From: JAJRZX01 sp964407495
Lineage (GTDB): Bacteria; Desulfobacterota; GWC2-55-46; JADFVP01
Assembly (NCBI GenBank): GCA_964407495.1
Contig: CAYOVP010000014.1
Coordinates: 1-38,941, forward strand
Direction of reading: 5' to 3'
DNA: 38,941 nt
Shown: in pieces, positions 25,500 through 33,425 of the stretch
How positions within the stretch are numbered: the stretch's first letter is position 1
Layout of the letters: every line of letters begins with the position of its first letter
Notes under the pieces: model-generated
Told to the model about the DNA's origin: nothing
Database searches by the model: none
The model's input: the letters and a program-made list of their open reading frames with translations, nothing else
Made by a program: the position numbers and the translations under genes

Positions 25500-26132
25500 C
25501 TACTCCTCTTCCTCGTCCCTCGTATCTACGAGGCGTTTGGCTATCTTTGCCACGTGCATGCCCTGAAAGCGCGCCATCTCCAGTTCGTTCTTGCTGGGCA
25601 TGCGCGAGCCGTCGGGAGCGGCAATGGTAGTGGCCCCGTAGGGCGAGCCTCCTGTAATCTCCTCGAGCGTCATCTGGCGTTTCTCAGTATAGGGCAGTCC
25701 CACTATGATCATGCCGTGGTGCAGGAGTGTGGTGTGGAAACTGAGAATGGTGGACTCCTGTCCGCCGTGTTGCGTGGCAGTGGAGACGAAGACGCTGCCT
25801 ACCTTGCCCACGAGCCCTCCCTGGAGCCAGATCTGGCCCGTGGCGTCGAGAAAGGTGCGCATCTGCGCGCACATGTTACCGAACCTCGTGGGCGTACCGA
25901 ATATGACGGCATCTGCCTCGGCGAGGTTCTCTATCTTTGCCGTGGGTATATGGGCAAAGGCCTTCCTGGCCTCCACGGCGTTCATCTTGGCAAGAACCTC
26001 ATCCGAGAGTGTCTCCGGCACCTGGAAGAGCCGCACCTTTGCATCCTCGATATGCCTGGCCCCCTCGGCCACTGCCTCGGCCATCTGGTATACATGACCG
26101 TAAAGGCTGTAGAATATGATATTGATTATCAT
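25500..26132 (-). CDS. wrbA: NAD(P)H:quinone oxidoreductase WrbA
   Basis: A 210-residue flavodoxin-fold FMN enzyme, which reduces quinones by two electrons and protects from oxidative stress. Motifs: N-terminal phosphate loop IIFYSLYGHVYQMAEAVAEG (5-24), GTPTRFGNMCAQMRTFLD (79-96), STATQHGGQE (117-126) and GLPYTE. The C-terminal portion includes GGSPYGATTIAAPDGSRMPS, a WrbA signature. It has an AGGAGGAGG-rich ribosome site. It follows the SthA-like gene by about 28 bp, so both redox genes are probably one unit. Confidence 0.95.
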   Translation of the reverse strand: MIINIIFYSLYGHVYQMAEAVAEGARHIEDAKVRLFQVPETLSDEVLAKMNAVEARKAFAHIPTAKIENLAEADAVIFGTPTRFGNMCAQMRTFLDATGQIWLQGGLVGKVGSVFVSTATQHGGQESTILSFHTTLLHHGMIIVGLPYTEKRQMTLEEITGGSPYGATTIAAPDGSRMPSKNELEMARFQGMHVAKIAKRLVDTRDEEEE

Positions 26133-26160
26133 GACCCTCTCCTCCTCCTTAAAGGTGTCT

Positions 26161-27552
26161 TCATAACTTGTTCAGTCCGTTCATGGCCGCGACCTTGTAC
26201 GCGTCCGAGAGCGTTGGATAATTGAAAACCGTATCCTTGAAGTAGTCTACCGTTCCGCCGTAGTTCATGACGGCCTGACCCGTGTGTATTAGTTCCGAGG
26301 CCTTCTCGCCAAGGATATGCACGCCCAGGAGCCTGTGCGTCTCCCTGTGGAAGAGGAGTTTCACCATGCCGTGCAGGTCGCCCGTAATCTGGCCCCTGGC
26401 CACCTCCTCGAAGTAGGCCCTGCCTGTCTCGTATGGTACGCGTCCTTCTTTGAGTTCTTCTTCCGTGGCACCCACCATGGATATCTCCGGAATGGTGTAT
26501 ATACCGAAGGGAAGGTTGCCGGTTATCTCGCAGGGGCCTGACTCGTGCTCATAGGCGTGACAGACCGCGCGCCTGCCCTGCTCACGCGAGGTTGCGGCAA
26601 GGGACGGAAAGCCTATTACATCGCCAACGGCGTAGATATTGGGTCTCTCGGTCTGAAAGGCCGGGTTTACCCTGAGCAGGCCCCGCTTTCCTGCCTTGAT
26701 GCCGATGTTCTCGAGCCGCAGGGAGTCTGTGTTGCCCACCCTGCCCATGGTATAGAGGAGTTGGCCGGTGATGATGACCCTGCCGCTGGCAAGGGTGGTG
26801 ACCACCCTGCCGCGCTCATCCACCCTTATCCCGCTCACCTCCTCGCCCATCTCCATCGTAACCCCGGCGTGGCGCATCCAGTACGTAAGGCTCGTGGCTA
26901 TCTCCTCGTCAGCGAACCTGAGAACGCGCGGCCTCTTCTCAACGAGCGTAACCTTCACGCCAAGGGCCGCGAAGATGCAGGCATACTCGCACCCTATGAC
27001 GCCCCCGCCGATGATGGCAAGACTGTCCGGCAGGCCCTTCAGCCCCAGTATGCTGTCAGTGTCGTGTATATGCTCGGACTCGAAGGGAATGTTCTCGGGC
27101 CTTGCAGGCCGTGTGCCTGTGGCGATTACTATGAAGTCGGCCCTCAGGGTCTCGGCCCTCCCGCCACCAGGGGGCTTTACGGCCACTGTGTGCTCGTCCA
27201 CGAAAGACCCCTCGCCATATATTATCTCTACGTTGTTCCTGCCGAGTTGTTCGAGGGTCACCTCCATCTGGCGGCGTATTACATCGGTCTTTCTGTACAT
27301 GAGTTCGCCAAGTGTGACGTCTCTCTTGATGGTATACTGAAAACCGAAGACCGCCCTCTGCCTGAAACCGGCAAGAAAGACGGCGGTCTCACGAAGGGTC
27401 TTGCTGGGGATGGTGCCCGTGTGTATGCCCGCCCCTCCTATAAAGGGTTCGCGCTCCACGATGACGACGTTCTTGCCCAGTTTGGCGCCCTGTATGGCCG
27501 CCTTCTCACCGCCTGGGCCAGACCCTATTACAATGATATCAAATTCCCTCAT
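26161..27552 (-). CDS. sthA: Soluble pyridine nucleotide transhydrogenase (SthA-like flavoprotein)
   Basis: FAD flavoprotein of the lipoamide dehydrogenase superfamily, 463 residues from ATG 27552 (GAGGT 10 nt upstream); the ORF extends to 27630 but without a plausible N-terminus. FAD motif GSGPGG (11-16), second dinucleotide motif GGGVIG (182-187), and AVGDVIGFPSLAATS. The usual redox CxxxxC is replaced by GAGIHTGTIPSK, as in SthA, which lacks the disulfide. SthA moves hydride between NADPH and NAD. The C-terminal dimerisation domain ends SDAYKVAAMNGLN. The direction of the reaction in this organism cannot be inferred. WrbA follows in the same direction. Confidence 0.92.
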   Translation of the reverse strand: MREFDIIVIGSGPGGEKAAIQGAKLGKNVVIVEREPFIGGAGIHTGTIPSKTLRETAVFLAGFRQRAVFGFQYTIKRDVTLGELMYRKTDVIRRQMEVTLEQLGRNNVEIIYGEGSFVDEHTVAVKPPGGGRAETLRADFIVIATGTRPARPENIPFESEHIHDTDSILGLKGLPDSLAIIGGGVIGCEYACIFAALGVKVTLVEKRPRVLRFADEEIATSLTYWMRHAGVTMEMGEEVSGIRVDERGRVVTTLASGRVIITGQLLYTMGRVGNTDSLRLENIGIKAGKRGLLRVNPAFQTERPNIYAVGDVIGFPSLAATSREQGRRAVCHAYEHESGPCEITGNLPFGIYTIPEISMVGATEEELKEGRVPYETGRAYFEEVARGQITGDLHGMVKLLFHRETHRLLGVHILGEKASELIHTGQAVMNYGGTVDYFKDTVFNYPTLSDAYKVAAMNGLNKL

Positions 27553-27701
27553 GCGGCAGGACCTCGAAAGGGGGGTTGGAGTAGGCCGCGGCCAGGCGCT
27601 CGGCCCTGCCCGGCCACCTACTTTATACACGCTTCTACTGCAGGGTGTAAAGTCCTTTTACCACAGCCCAACCCCTTCTTCAAGGCCACTGAGTTGAAGA
27701 C

Positions 27702-27727
27702 AAAAGAGAGAGCCCTGCAGGGCGCTC
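27702..27727 (-). terminator. Probable terminator of the Na/Pi cotransporter gene
   Basis: On the minus strand GAGC-GCCC-TGCA-GGGC-TCTC forms an 8-bp stem with one mismatch, followed by TCTTTTG. The stem overlaps the stop codon of the cotransporter gene. Confidence 0.5.
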
Positions 27728-29348
27728 ATCCCCCGGCCTTGCGGTCCACGATGGGATAGGCGATGTTCGTAATGTAGGAACTGATCCTCTTGAGATTGGC
27801 GAGGACATCGAGGTGGATGGAACTCGTCTCCACGCTCTCCTTGAGCCCCTTGTGCAGTCGCTCTATGTGTGCGTCGCGGAGCCTCGATTCCTTTCTCGTA
27901 ACCTCTGCCTTGGTCTCCACCACCTTTGCGGCAAGTTCTGCGTCTCCTGTGGCAAAGGCCGCAACACCCAGTTCGAAGTGGCGGATTATGTCTGTATATA
28001 GTTCCCTTATCTCGCGCTCTCCGGCGCCGGAGAAAGAGAGGTTCTTCATTACCCGTTTCCTGGCCATCTCCATGAGGTTCTTGTCAATGACGTCGCCTAT
28101 GTTCTCCATATTGTCCGTAAAATGCATTATCTCGAACTCACGCCTCGACTGCTCGTCATTGAGCCCCTCGCGCGAGATGCGCGCAAGGTAGAGTTTTATC
28201 TCCCTGTCGAGCACGTCCACGCGGCTGTCCTGGGACTCTATCTCCTCTATCAGGTAGAGGTCACGCTTCTCAAAGGCCTCCATGGAGCGCATGAGCATCT
28301 CCTTCACGATGTCAGACTGTCGAAGTGCCTCGCGGGCGGCCTGCGCAAGAGCCAGCGTGGGCGAGGTGAGGAGCATGGGGTTCAGGAACTTTGGTCCAAA
28401 GACTCCAGGGCCTTCCTCACCTGCTGGCAGGAGCCTCTTCACAAGGGCCGTGAAGGGCCCGATGAAGGGCAGAAAGATAACTGCGATGCCGATATTGAAG
28501 AGCGTATGGGCGTTGGCCACCTGGCGGGGGACAGAGCCGGCAGTGAGCCAGGCAAGGCGAGTGAAGACCCCGAGAAAGGGCAGGACAATGACAACGCCGA
28601 GTATCTTGAAGAGTATATGCGCAAGGGCCGCGCGCCGCGCATCTACCGGGGCGTTTATTGCAAGGAGCATGGCCGTAACAGATGTGCCGATGTTGGCCCC
28701 GAGCACTATGGGCATGGCCCCGTCTATGGTAATGAGACCAGAGTGTGCCGCAGAGATGGCTATGCCGAGGGTGGCGGCACTGCTATGAAAGAGTATGGTA
28801 AAGAGTGCCGAGACAATGATGCCCGCATAGGGGTCGCGGCTTACGCCGATTAGGGCCTCCCTGATCGCGGTGTTGCCGGCCAGGGGGCTGAAGGCGTCTA
28901 TGATTATCTTGAGAGAGAGAAAGACAAAACCAAAACCAAGGAGCGCGAGGCCCGCATCTTTCTTCCTCCCTCCCCGCGACGTGAGCACAAGGAGGACCCC
29001 GGCTCCGACTATGAGAGGTGCGTAATCATAGACCCTGAAAGAGATGAGTTGCACTGTGAGCGTTGTGCCGATGTCAGCGCCGAGGATTAGGCCCATGGTC
29101 TCGTAGAGCCCTATGACGCCGGAGCCCACAAGGCCGACGAGCATAGCCGTGGTGGCGCTCGAACTCTGCAGAAGGGCCGTGATGACGGCGCCTATGGCGA
29201 GCCCCTTCAGGCGGTTACTCGTCGCCCGCAGGAGAAAACCACGGAGCCCTGCGCCGAGAGACTTCTGAAGCCCCTCGCCGGCAAGACGTATGCCGTAGAG
29301 GAGGAGCATCATTGCCCCGAAGAGCGTTATGATGGAAGTAGTGGTCAT
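27726..29348 (-). CDS. Na+/phosphate cotransporter (NptA/PNaS family) with PhoU-like tail
   Basis: A 540-residue inner-membrane protein. Two inverted transport repeats carry the signatures QSSSATT (61-67) with GADIGTT (90-96), and HSSAATLG (188-195) with GANIGTS (217-223). About nine hydrophobic segments lie in 1-330. Residues ~340-540 form a PhoU-like helical bundle (IVKEMLMRSMEAFEKRD, DNMENIGDVIDKNLMEMA), common in bacterial members. It imports phosphate with sodium, and the tail may sense phosphate status. It is divergent from eno. Candidate promoter: TTAACA (29384-29379)-N16-CATAAT (29362-29357), which would leave an extremely short leader. Confidence 0.93.
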   Translation of the reverse strand: MTTTSIITLFGAMMLLLYGIRLAGEGLQKSLGAGLRGFLLRATSNRLKGLAIGAVITALLQSSSATTAMLVGLVGSGVIGLYETMGLILGADIGTTLTVQLISFRVYDYAPLIVGAGVLLVLTSRGGRKKDAGLALLGFGFVFLSLKIIIDAFSPLAGNTAIREALIGVSRDPYAGIIVSALFTILFHSSAATLGIAISAAHSGLITIDGAMPIVLGANIGTSVTAMLLAINAPVDARRAALAHILFKILGVVIVLPFLGVFTRLAWLTAGSVPRQVANAHTLFNIGIAVIFLPFIGPFTALVKRLLPAGEEGPGVFGPKFLNPMLLTSPTLALAQAAREALRQSDIVKEMLMRSMEAFEKRDLYLIEEIESQDSRVDVLDREIKLYLARISREGLNDEQSRREFEIMHFTDNMENIGDVIDKNLMEMARKRVMKNLSFSGAGEREIRELYTDIIRHFELGVAAFATGDAELAAKVVETKAEVTRKESRLRDAHIERLHKGLKESVETSSIHLDVLANLKRISSYITNIAYPIVDRKAGG

Positions 29349-29425
29349 ATACCTACATTATGCCCAAAGACGCCCTTTTGTTAAACAATTATTCCCCCCT
29401 GCACCAGAGAGCGCCATGATTTACC

Positions 29426-29453
29426 TTGCTTTTTTACCTCCCGAAAGTATAAT
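29426..29453 (+). promoter_or_regulatory. Sigma-70 promoter of eno
   Basis: TTGCTT at 29426-29431, 16-bp spacer, TATAAT at 29448-29453. Predicted start near 29460 with a leader of about 75 nt before the eno ATG at 29534. Confidence 0.6.
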
Positions 29454-29533
29454 AAAGTCACCCGTCCATCATGTACTGCCCTCAAATCCAGAGCATGCCC
29501 GGCACACCACTTTCTCCGGGCCAAGGAGGAGAT

Positions 29534-30805
29534 ATGACGAGCATAGTAGAAATATACGCAAGAGAGGTCCTTGATTCGCGGGGCAACCCCACTGTAGAAG
29601 CCGAGGTCCTGCTCTCGGGCGGCTTCAGGGGCCGGGCCATAGTGCCCTCTGGCGCCTCGACAGGAAAGTTCGAGGCCGTGGAACTCAGAGACGGCAACAA
29701 GAGGAGATTTCACGGCAAGGGCGTACAGAAGGCCGTCAAGTCCGTGAACACGGTGATAGCAGAGGCCCTCGAGGGCGTCGATGCCCTTGACCAGTGCCTC
29801 GTGGACACCATGCTCCTCGACCTCGACGGCACGAAGAACAAGCGCAGGCTCGGTGCCAACGCCATTCTCGCAGTCTCGTTGGCAACTGCACGCGCGGCCT
29901 CCAAGGCAACGCTCCTGCCGCTATACAGGTACATAGGCGGGACCACGGCACGAGTCCTGCCCGTACCCATGATGAACATAATAAACGGCGGGGCCCATGC
30001 TGACAACAACCTCGATATCCAGGAGTTCATGATAGCGCCGGCAGGGTTCAAGTCTTTTCGCGAGGCACTGCGCGCAGGAGTGGAGGTCTTCCACGAACTA
30101 AAGACCATACTTAAAAAAGAGGGGCTCTCCATCTCCGTAGGCGACGAGGGCGGGTTCGCGCCCATGCTCGAGTCCAACAGCCAGGCCTTGGATCTCATTA
30201 TCTCGGCCATAGAGGGAGCAGGCTACAAACCAGGAACCGATGTCTACATAGCAATAGACTGCGCGGCCAGCGAGTTCTATTCGCGCGGAAAATACGAGAT
30301 GGAGGGAAAGCGACTCACGAGCGCCCAGGTCGTGGACTATCTCGAGGGCCTGGTCTCGGCCTACCCCGTGGTCTCCATTGAGGACGGCCTCGATGAGCAG
30401 GACTGGAAGGGATGGAAAGTACTCACTGAACGCCTCGGGGGCAAGGTACAACTCGTTGGAGACGATATCTTCGTAACAAACCCCCTGCGCCTCGCCCGCG
30501 GCATACGAGAAGGTGTGGCCAACTCCATACTCATAAAGGTAAACCAGATAGGAACCCTCTCGGAGACGCTCGAGGCCGTGGACATGGCCACGCGCGCCGG
30601 CTATACCTCCGTCATCTCGCACCGTAGCGGAGAGACAGAAGACACCACCATAGCCGACATAGCCGTTGCCACGGGTGCGGGCCAGATAAAGACCGGGTCT
30701 TGTTCGAGGACAGAGCGCACGGCAAAGTACAACCAACTCCTGAGGATAGAAGAGGAACTGGGCGCCTCGGCAAGGTTCGCGGGCCCCGGGGTCTTCATGC
30801 GCTAA
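29534..30805 (+). CDS. eno: Enolase (phosphopyruvate hydratase)
   Basis: Glycolytic enzyme converting 2-phosphoglycerate to phosphoenolpyruvate. 423 residues from ATG 29534, chosen for AAGGAGG 4 nt upstream and the usual N-terminus (MTSIVEIYAREVLDSRGNPT); the ORF is open from 29471. Metal ligands D242, E283, D310; catalytic E205 (GDEGG) and K335; substrate-binding HRSGETEDT (363-371) and K386 are all present. Length is normal. It has its own promoter and is followed by a candidate terminator and the DUF21-CBS gene. Confidence 0.97.
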   Translation: MTSIVEIYAREVLDSRGNPTVEAEVLLSGGFRGRAIVPSGASTGKFEAVELRDGNKRRFHGKGVQKAVKSVNTVIAEALEGVDALDQCLVDTMLLDLDGTKNKRRLGANAILAVSLATARAASKATLLPLYRYIGGTTARVLPVPMMNIINGGAHADNNLDIQEFMIAPAGFKSFREALRAGVEVFHELKTILKKEGLSISVGDEGGFAPMLESNSQALDLIISAIEGAGYKPGTDVYIAIDCAASEFYSRGKYEMEGKRLTSAQVVDYLEGLVSAYPVVSIEDGLDEQDWKGWKVLTERLGGKVQLVGDDIFVTNPLRLARGIREGVANSILIKVNQIGTLSETLEAVDMATRAGYTSVISHRSGETEDTTIADIAVATGAGQIKTGSCSRTERTAKYNQLLRIEEELGASARFAGPGVFMR

Positions 30806-30822
30806 AAGTCACACACCAGGAT

Positions 30823-30860
30823 GGCCCGCCTGTGGTATAGTATTATCAGGGTGGGCCTTT
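30823..30860 (+). terminator. Possible terminator of eno
   Basis: Arms GGCCCGCCT (30823-30831) and GGGTGGGCC (30849-30857), nine pairs including two G-T wobbles, with a loop of 17 nt and a following TTTCCTCTT. It lies 18 bp after the eno stop codon. The large loop makes this only moderately likely. Confidence 0.4.
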
Positions 30861-30914
30861 CCTCTTACCAGAAAAGAGTCCTTGTATCGTTATCAACATT
30901 AAGAAGGGGTATCG

Positions 30915-32276
30915 GTGTCAGCCGAGGGTTTTATTTTTCAGGCTGTAGTAATCCTGTTTCTCATACTCTTAAACGGTTTTTTCTCGGGCGCAGAAATCGC
31001 CATCATATCTTCCAAACGCGCCGAGATAGACAAACTCGCCAAGGAAGGCCGCCGGAGCGCCATTCTCGTCAAGCGCATGAAGGAGCGGCCCGAGAGGTTC
31101 CTTGCCACGGTCCAGGTAGGCGTTACCGTGGTCACCACCATAGCGTCCGTACTCGGCGGTCTCGTGGCCGTGAAGTACATCAGGCCGGTCCTCGCCTCCA
31201 TCCCTCTGCCGCTTCTCCGTCACTCCGCAGAGTTCATATCAGTTGCCCTCGTGGTGGTGGTCATCTCCTATGCATCGCTCATCATCGGCGAACTGGTGCC
31301 CAAATCCCTGGCCCTCAGGTACGCCGAGAAGATCGCCTGTTTCTCTGCGCGCCCCCTCGACTTCTTCACACGCGCGAGTTCTCTCATCGTACGCCTCCTT
31401 ACGTCCTCGACCAAGATGGTACTCAAGGTGCTGGGCATAAAGGCGGACGAAAAGAAGACCTTCGTCTCAGAGGAGGAAATAAAATACTTCATCCGCGAGG
31501 GCAGGGCAACGGGCGTCTTCGAGGAGACCGAGGCCGCGCTCCTGCACGGCGTCTTCCAGTTTGCCGACACAACGGTAAAGGAGATAATGGTCTCGAAGCC
31601 CAAGTTCAGCGCCATTGACATCAATACGCCGCCGGAAAAGGTTCTAAAGATACTGGCTGATGCAGGGTTTTCCAGGTACCCGGTGTACGATGGGACAACG
31701 GACAAGATCGTTGGCATACTCTTCAACAAGGACGTCTTCAAGGTTGTGGAAAAAGGCAGTCCCGTCATCATAAGAGACATCATGCGTCCGCCCTATTTTG
31801 TTCCCAGTACTATCCTTATCAGCAAACTCCTCCGAGAGATGCAGAGACGCAAAGTACACATAGCCATAGTGGTGGACGAGCACGGTGATGTGGACGGCCT
31901 CGTCACCATAGAGGACATACTGGAAGAGATAGTGGGAGAGATAGAGGACGAGTACGACGTTGGCAAGGGAGGGCTCGTAGAGAGACTCAAGGACGGCTCC
32001 ATGATAGTGGATGCCACCATTTCCATAGGAGACCTAAAGGACGAGGGCATAATCATCGATGAAGAAGATGAGGAGTTCAACACGCTTGCAGGTTTTCTCC
32101 TCGTAAAACTCCAGAGGATACCGCGCGGCGGCGAGTTTGTAATATACAAGGGCAGGCGCTTTACCATAGTGGACGTGGAGGCCAACAGGATAGTAAAGGT
32201 GAAGGTAGAGCCCGTGGAGCACATGCAGACAGAGAAAACAGGCGGATCCGCCCCACCCGGGCCAGGCGAGATCTGA
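30915..32276 (+). CDS. Hemolysin-family/CorC-type membrane protein (DUF21-CBS-CorC_HlyC)
   Basis: A 453-residue inner-membrane protein that starts with GTG (GAAGGGG upstream). DUF21/CNNM transmembrane domain (~5-180), a CBS pair (~218-340) and a C-terminal CorC_HlyC domain (~355-445). The signature DEHGDVDGLVTIEDILEEIVGE starts at 321; NGFFSGAEIAI (20-30) is typical of the DUF21 core. Family members export Mg2+ or Co2+ or sense divalent cations; a haemolysin function is historical and not implied. It is likely co-transcribed with the following lipoprotein gene (37 bp gap). Confidence 0.92.
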   Translation: MSAEGFIFQAVVILFLILLNGFFSGAEIAIISSKRAEIDKLAKEGRRSAILVKRMKERPERFLATVQVGVTVVTTIASVLGGLVAVKYIRPVLASIPLPLLRHSAEFISVALVVVVISYASLIIGELVPKSLALRYAEKIACFSARPLDFFTRASSLIVRLLTSSTKMVLKVLGIKADEKKTFVSEEEIKYFIREGRATGVFEETEAALLHGVFQFADTTVKEIMVSKPKFSAIDINTPPEKVLKILADAGFSRYPVYDGTTDKIVGILFNKDVFKVVEKGSPVIIRDIMRPPYFVPSTILISKLLREMQRRKVHIAIVVDEHGDVDGLVTIEDILEEIVGEIEDEYDVGKGGLVERLKDGSMIVDATISIGDLKDEGIIIDEEDEEFNTLAGFLLVKLQRIPRGGEFVIYKGRRFTIVDVEANRIVKVKVEPVEHMQTEKTGGSAPPGPGEI

Positions 32277-32313
32277 CCCACCCCAGGCACTCTCCCATAA
32301 GAGGCGCAAGACA

Positions 32314-33180
32314 ATGATTGGAAGAGGCAGAGACATTCTCGGTGCAGTACGCGCCGCCTTCTTTCTCCGAGGACCCGGGGGCGGAGATCTGCCTGGCAGG
32401 CCTCTGGTCTGGCTCGTCCTCGTCTTGCTCATCGTCTTTCTCGGGGGTTGCGTGCGCTCGTCCACAATGAAGAAGGCCCTCGCAGAGGCCGAGGCCGCTG
32501 AGGCCCAGGCCGCAGAGGCCGAGAAGGCGAACAAGGCCAACCTCGAGGAGATAGCCACTCTGAAGAAAGACCTCAAGGAACTCAGGAGGCGGAACGAGGC
32601 CCTTGTGGCAAGGGATCTCGGAAGGGCCGAACACGTGGCATCCCTGGAGGCAGACCTCAGGAAGACGAGGAAAGAGAACGAGGCCCTCTGGAAGGAAGTG
32701 GAAAAACTCCGCATCGCCACGCGTAGCGGGGCGCCAAAGACAGTTCTAAGGGCCGGTGTAACGAGCGCCTATCTCGAACTCTACCGCACTCTAAGGGAAG
32801 ATATCGAGATGGGCACTGTGAGTATCATGCGTAGCGACGGCACCCTTACGATCTTTCTCAGTGACAAGAGCCTCTTTGATGCCGGCAAAAGCACGCTCCT
32901 TCCCGAGGGCAAGGCCCTTCTGCAGAGGATAATCTCTGCGCAGGGGCCTCTCAGGAAGCAGAGCAGGGGCATAAAGGTGAGGCCCTTCATGAGTTGCGAG
33001 AAGGGAAAAGACGGGAAAAAGACCGGCAGTCTTACCGAGAGGAGGGCCGCCGTTGTTACGCGTTTTCTCAATGAGAAGACAGAGATGGAAAAGGACGCCG
33101 GGAGGGGGCTACCCTATGAAGAGGCCCCGGCGCTCCCCCTTCCCGGGCACATAGGCTTGGTCTTTCCTGTCTCCAGGTAA
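32314..33180 (+). CDS. Coiled-coil lipoprotein with degenerate OmpA/MotB-like domain
   Basis: A 288-residue protein. A long n-region precedes the hydrophobic LVWLVLVLLIVFLGG and lipobox LGGC (Cys46). Residues ~50-135 are an uninterrupted Ala/Glu/Lys coiled coil. The C-terminal ~130 residues start like an OmpA-like peptidoglycan-binding domain: LTIFLSDKSLFDAGKSTLLPEGKALLQRI (about 171-199) and later GSLTERRAAVVTRFL. However, the usual GHTD/NxxLSxxRA region is replaced by RPFMSCEKGKDGKK, so peptidoglycan binding is doubtful. It may link the outer membrane to the wall. The ORF follows the CBS protein by 37 bp. Confidence 0.8.
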   Translation: MIGRGRDILGAVRAAFFLRGPGGGDLPGRPLVWLVLVLLIVFLGGCVRSSTMKKALAEAEAAEAQAAEAEKANKANLEEIATLKKDLKELRRRNEALVARDLGRAEHVASLEADLRKTRKENEALWKEVEKLRIATRSGAPKTVLRAGVTSAYLELYRTLREDIEMGTVSIMRSDGTLTIFLSDKSLFDAGKSTLLPEGKALLQRIISAQGPLRKQSRGIKVRPFMSCEKGKDGKKTGSLTERRAAVVTRFLNEKTEMEKDAGRGLPYEEAPALPLPGHIGLVFPVSR

Positions 33181-33351
33181 GTCTTGCACCCCCCTCCTGC
33201 CAGCGGCAGAGGCCCCGGGCCGTACATGGTGAGCCTTTCCCCTCCCCTTTTTTCTTGGCGAACCTCTCCTCAATTCGTCCCTGAATCAGTCAGAGACGGG
33301 AAAAAAGCGCGGTTTTTCTCTCCCTCGCATTTTCAAGGACTTGCAGGCTTG

Positions 33352-33376
33352 AAAAAAACGGCCCATCCAGGGGCCG
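33352..33376 (-). terminator. Rho-independent terminator of polX
   Basis: Six-bp GC stem CGGCCC/GGGCCG (33359-33376) followed on the minus strand by seven Ts (33358-33352). It lies about 50 bp past the polX stop codon. Confidence 0.8.
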
Positions 33377-33379
33377 CAT

Positions 33380-33404
33380 GAAAGTCTGAATCGATCAGAC
33401 TTTC
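33380..33404. terminator. Strong hairpin between convergent genes
   Basis: Perfect 10-bp stem GAAAGTCTGA/TCAGACTTTC with loop ATCGA. Together with the polX terminator it separates polX from the plus-strand OmpA-like lipoprotein gene. It has no T-tract in either direction beyond the stem itself. Confidence 0.4.
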
Positions 33405-33425
33405 CCTTGAGTCCTCTCCTCCTAC

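Noticed and set aside
26545..27759. 404-codon plus-strand ORF
   Set aside because: Antisense to the SthA-like gene. The sense frame has complete FAD and NAD motifs.
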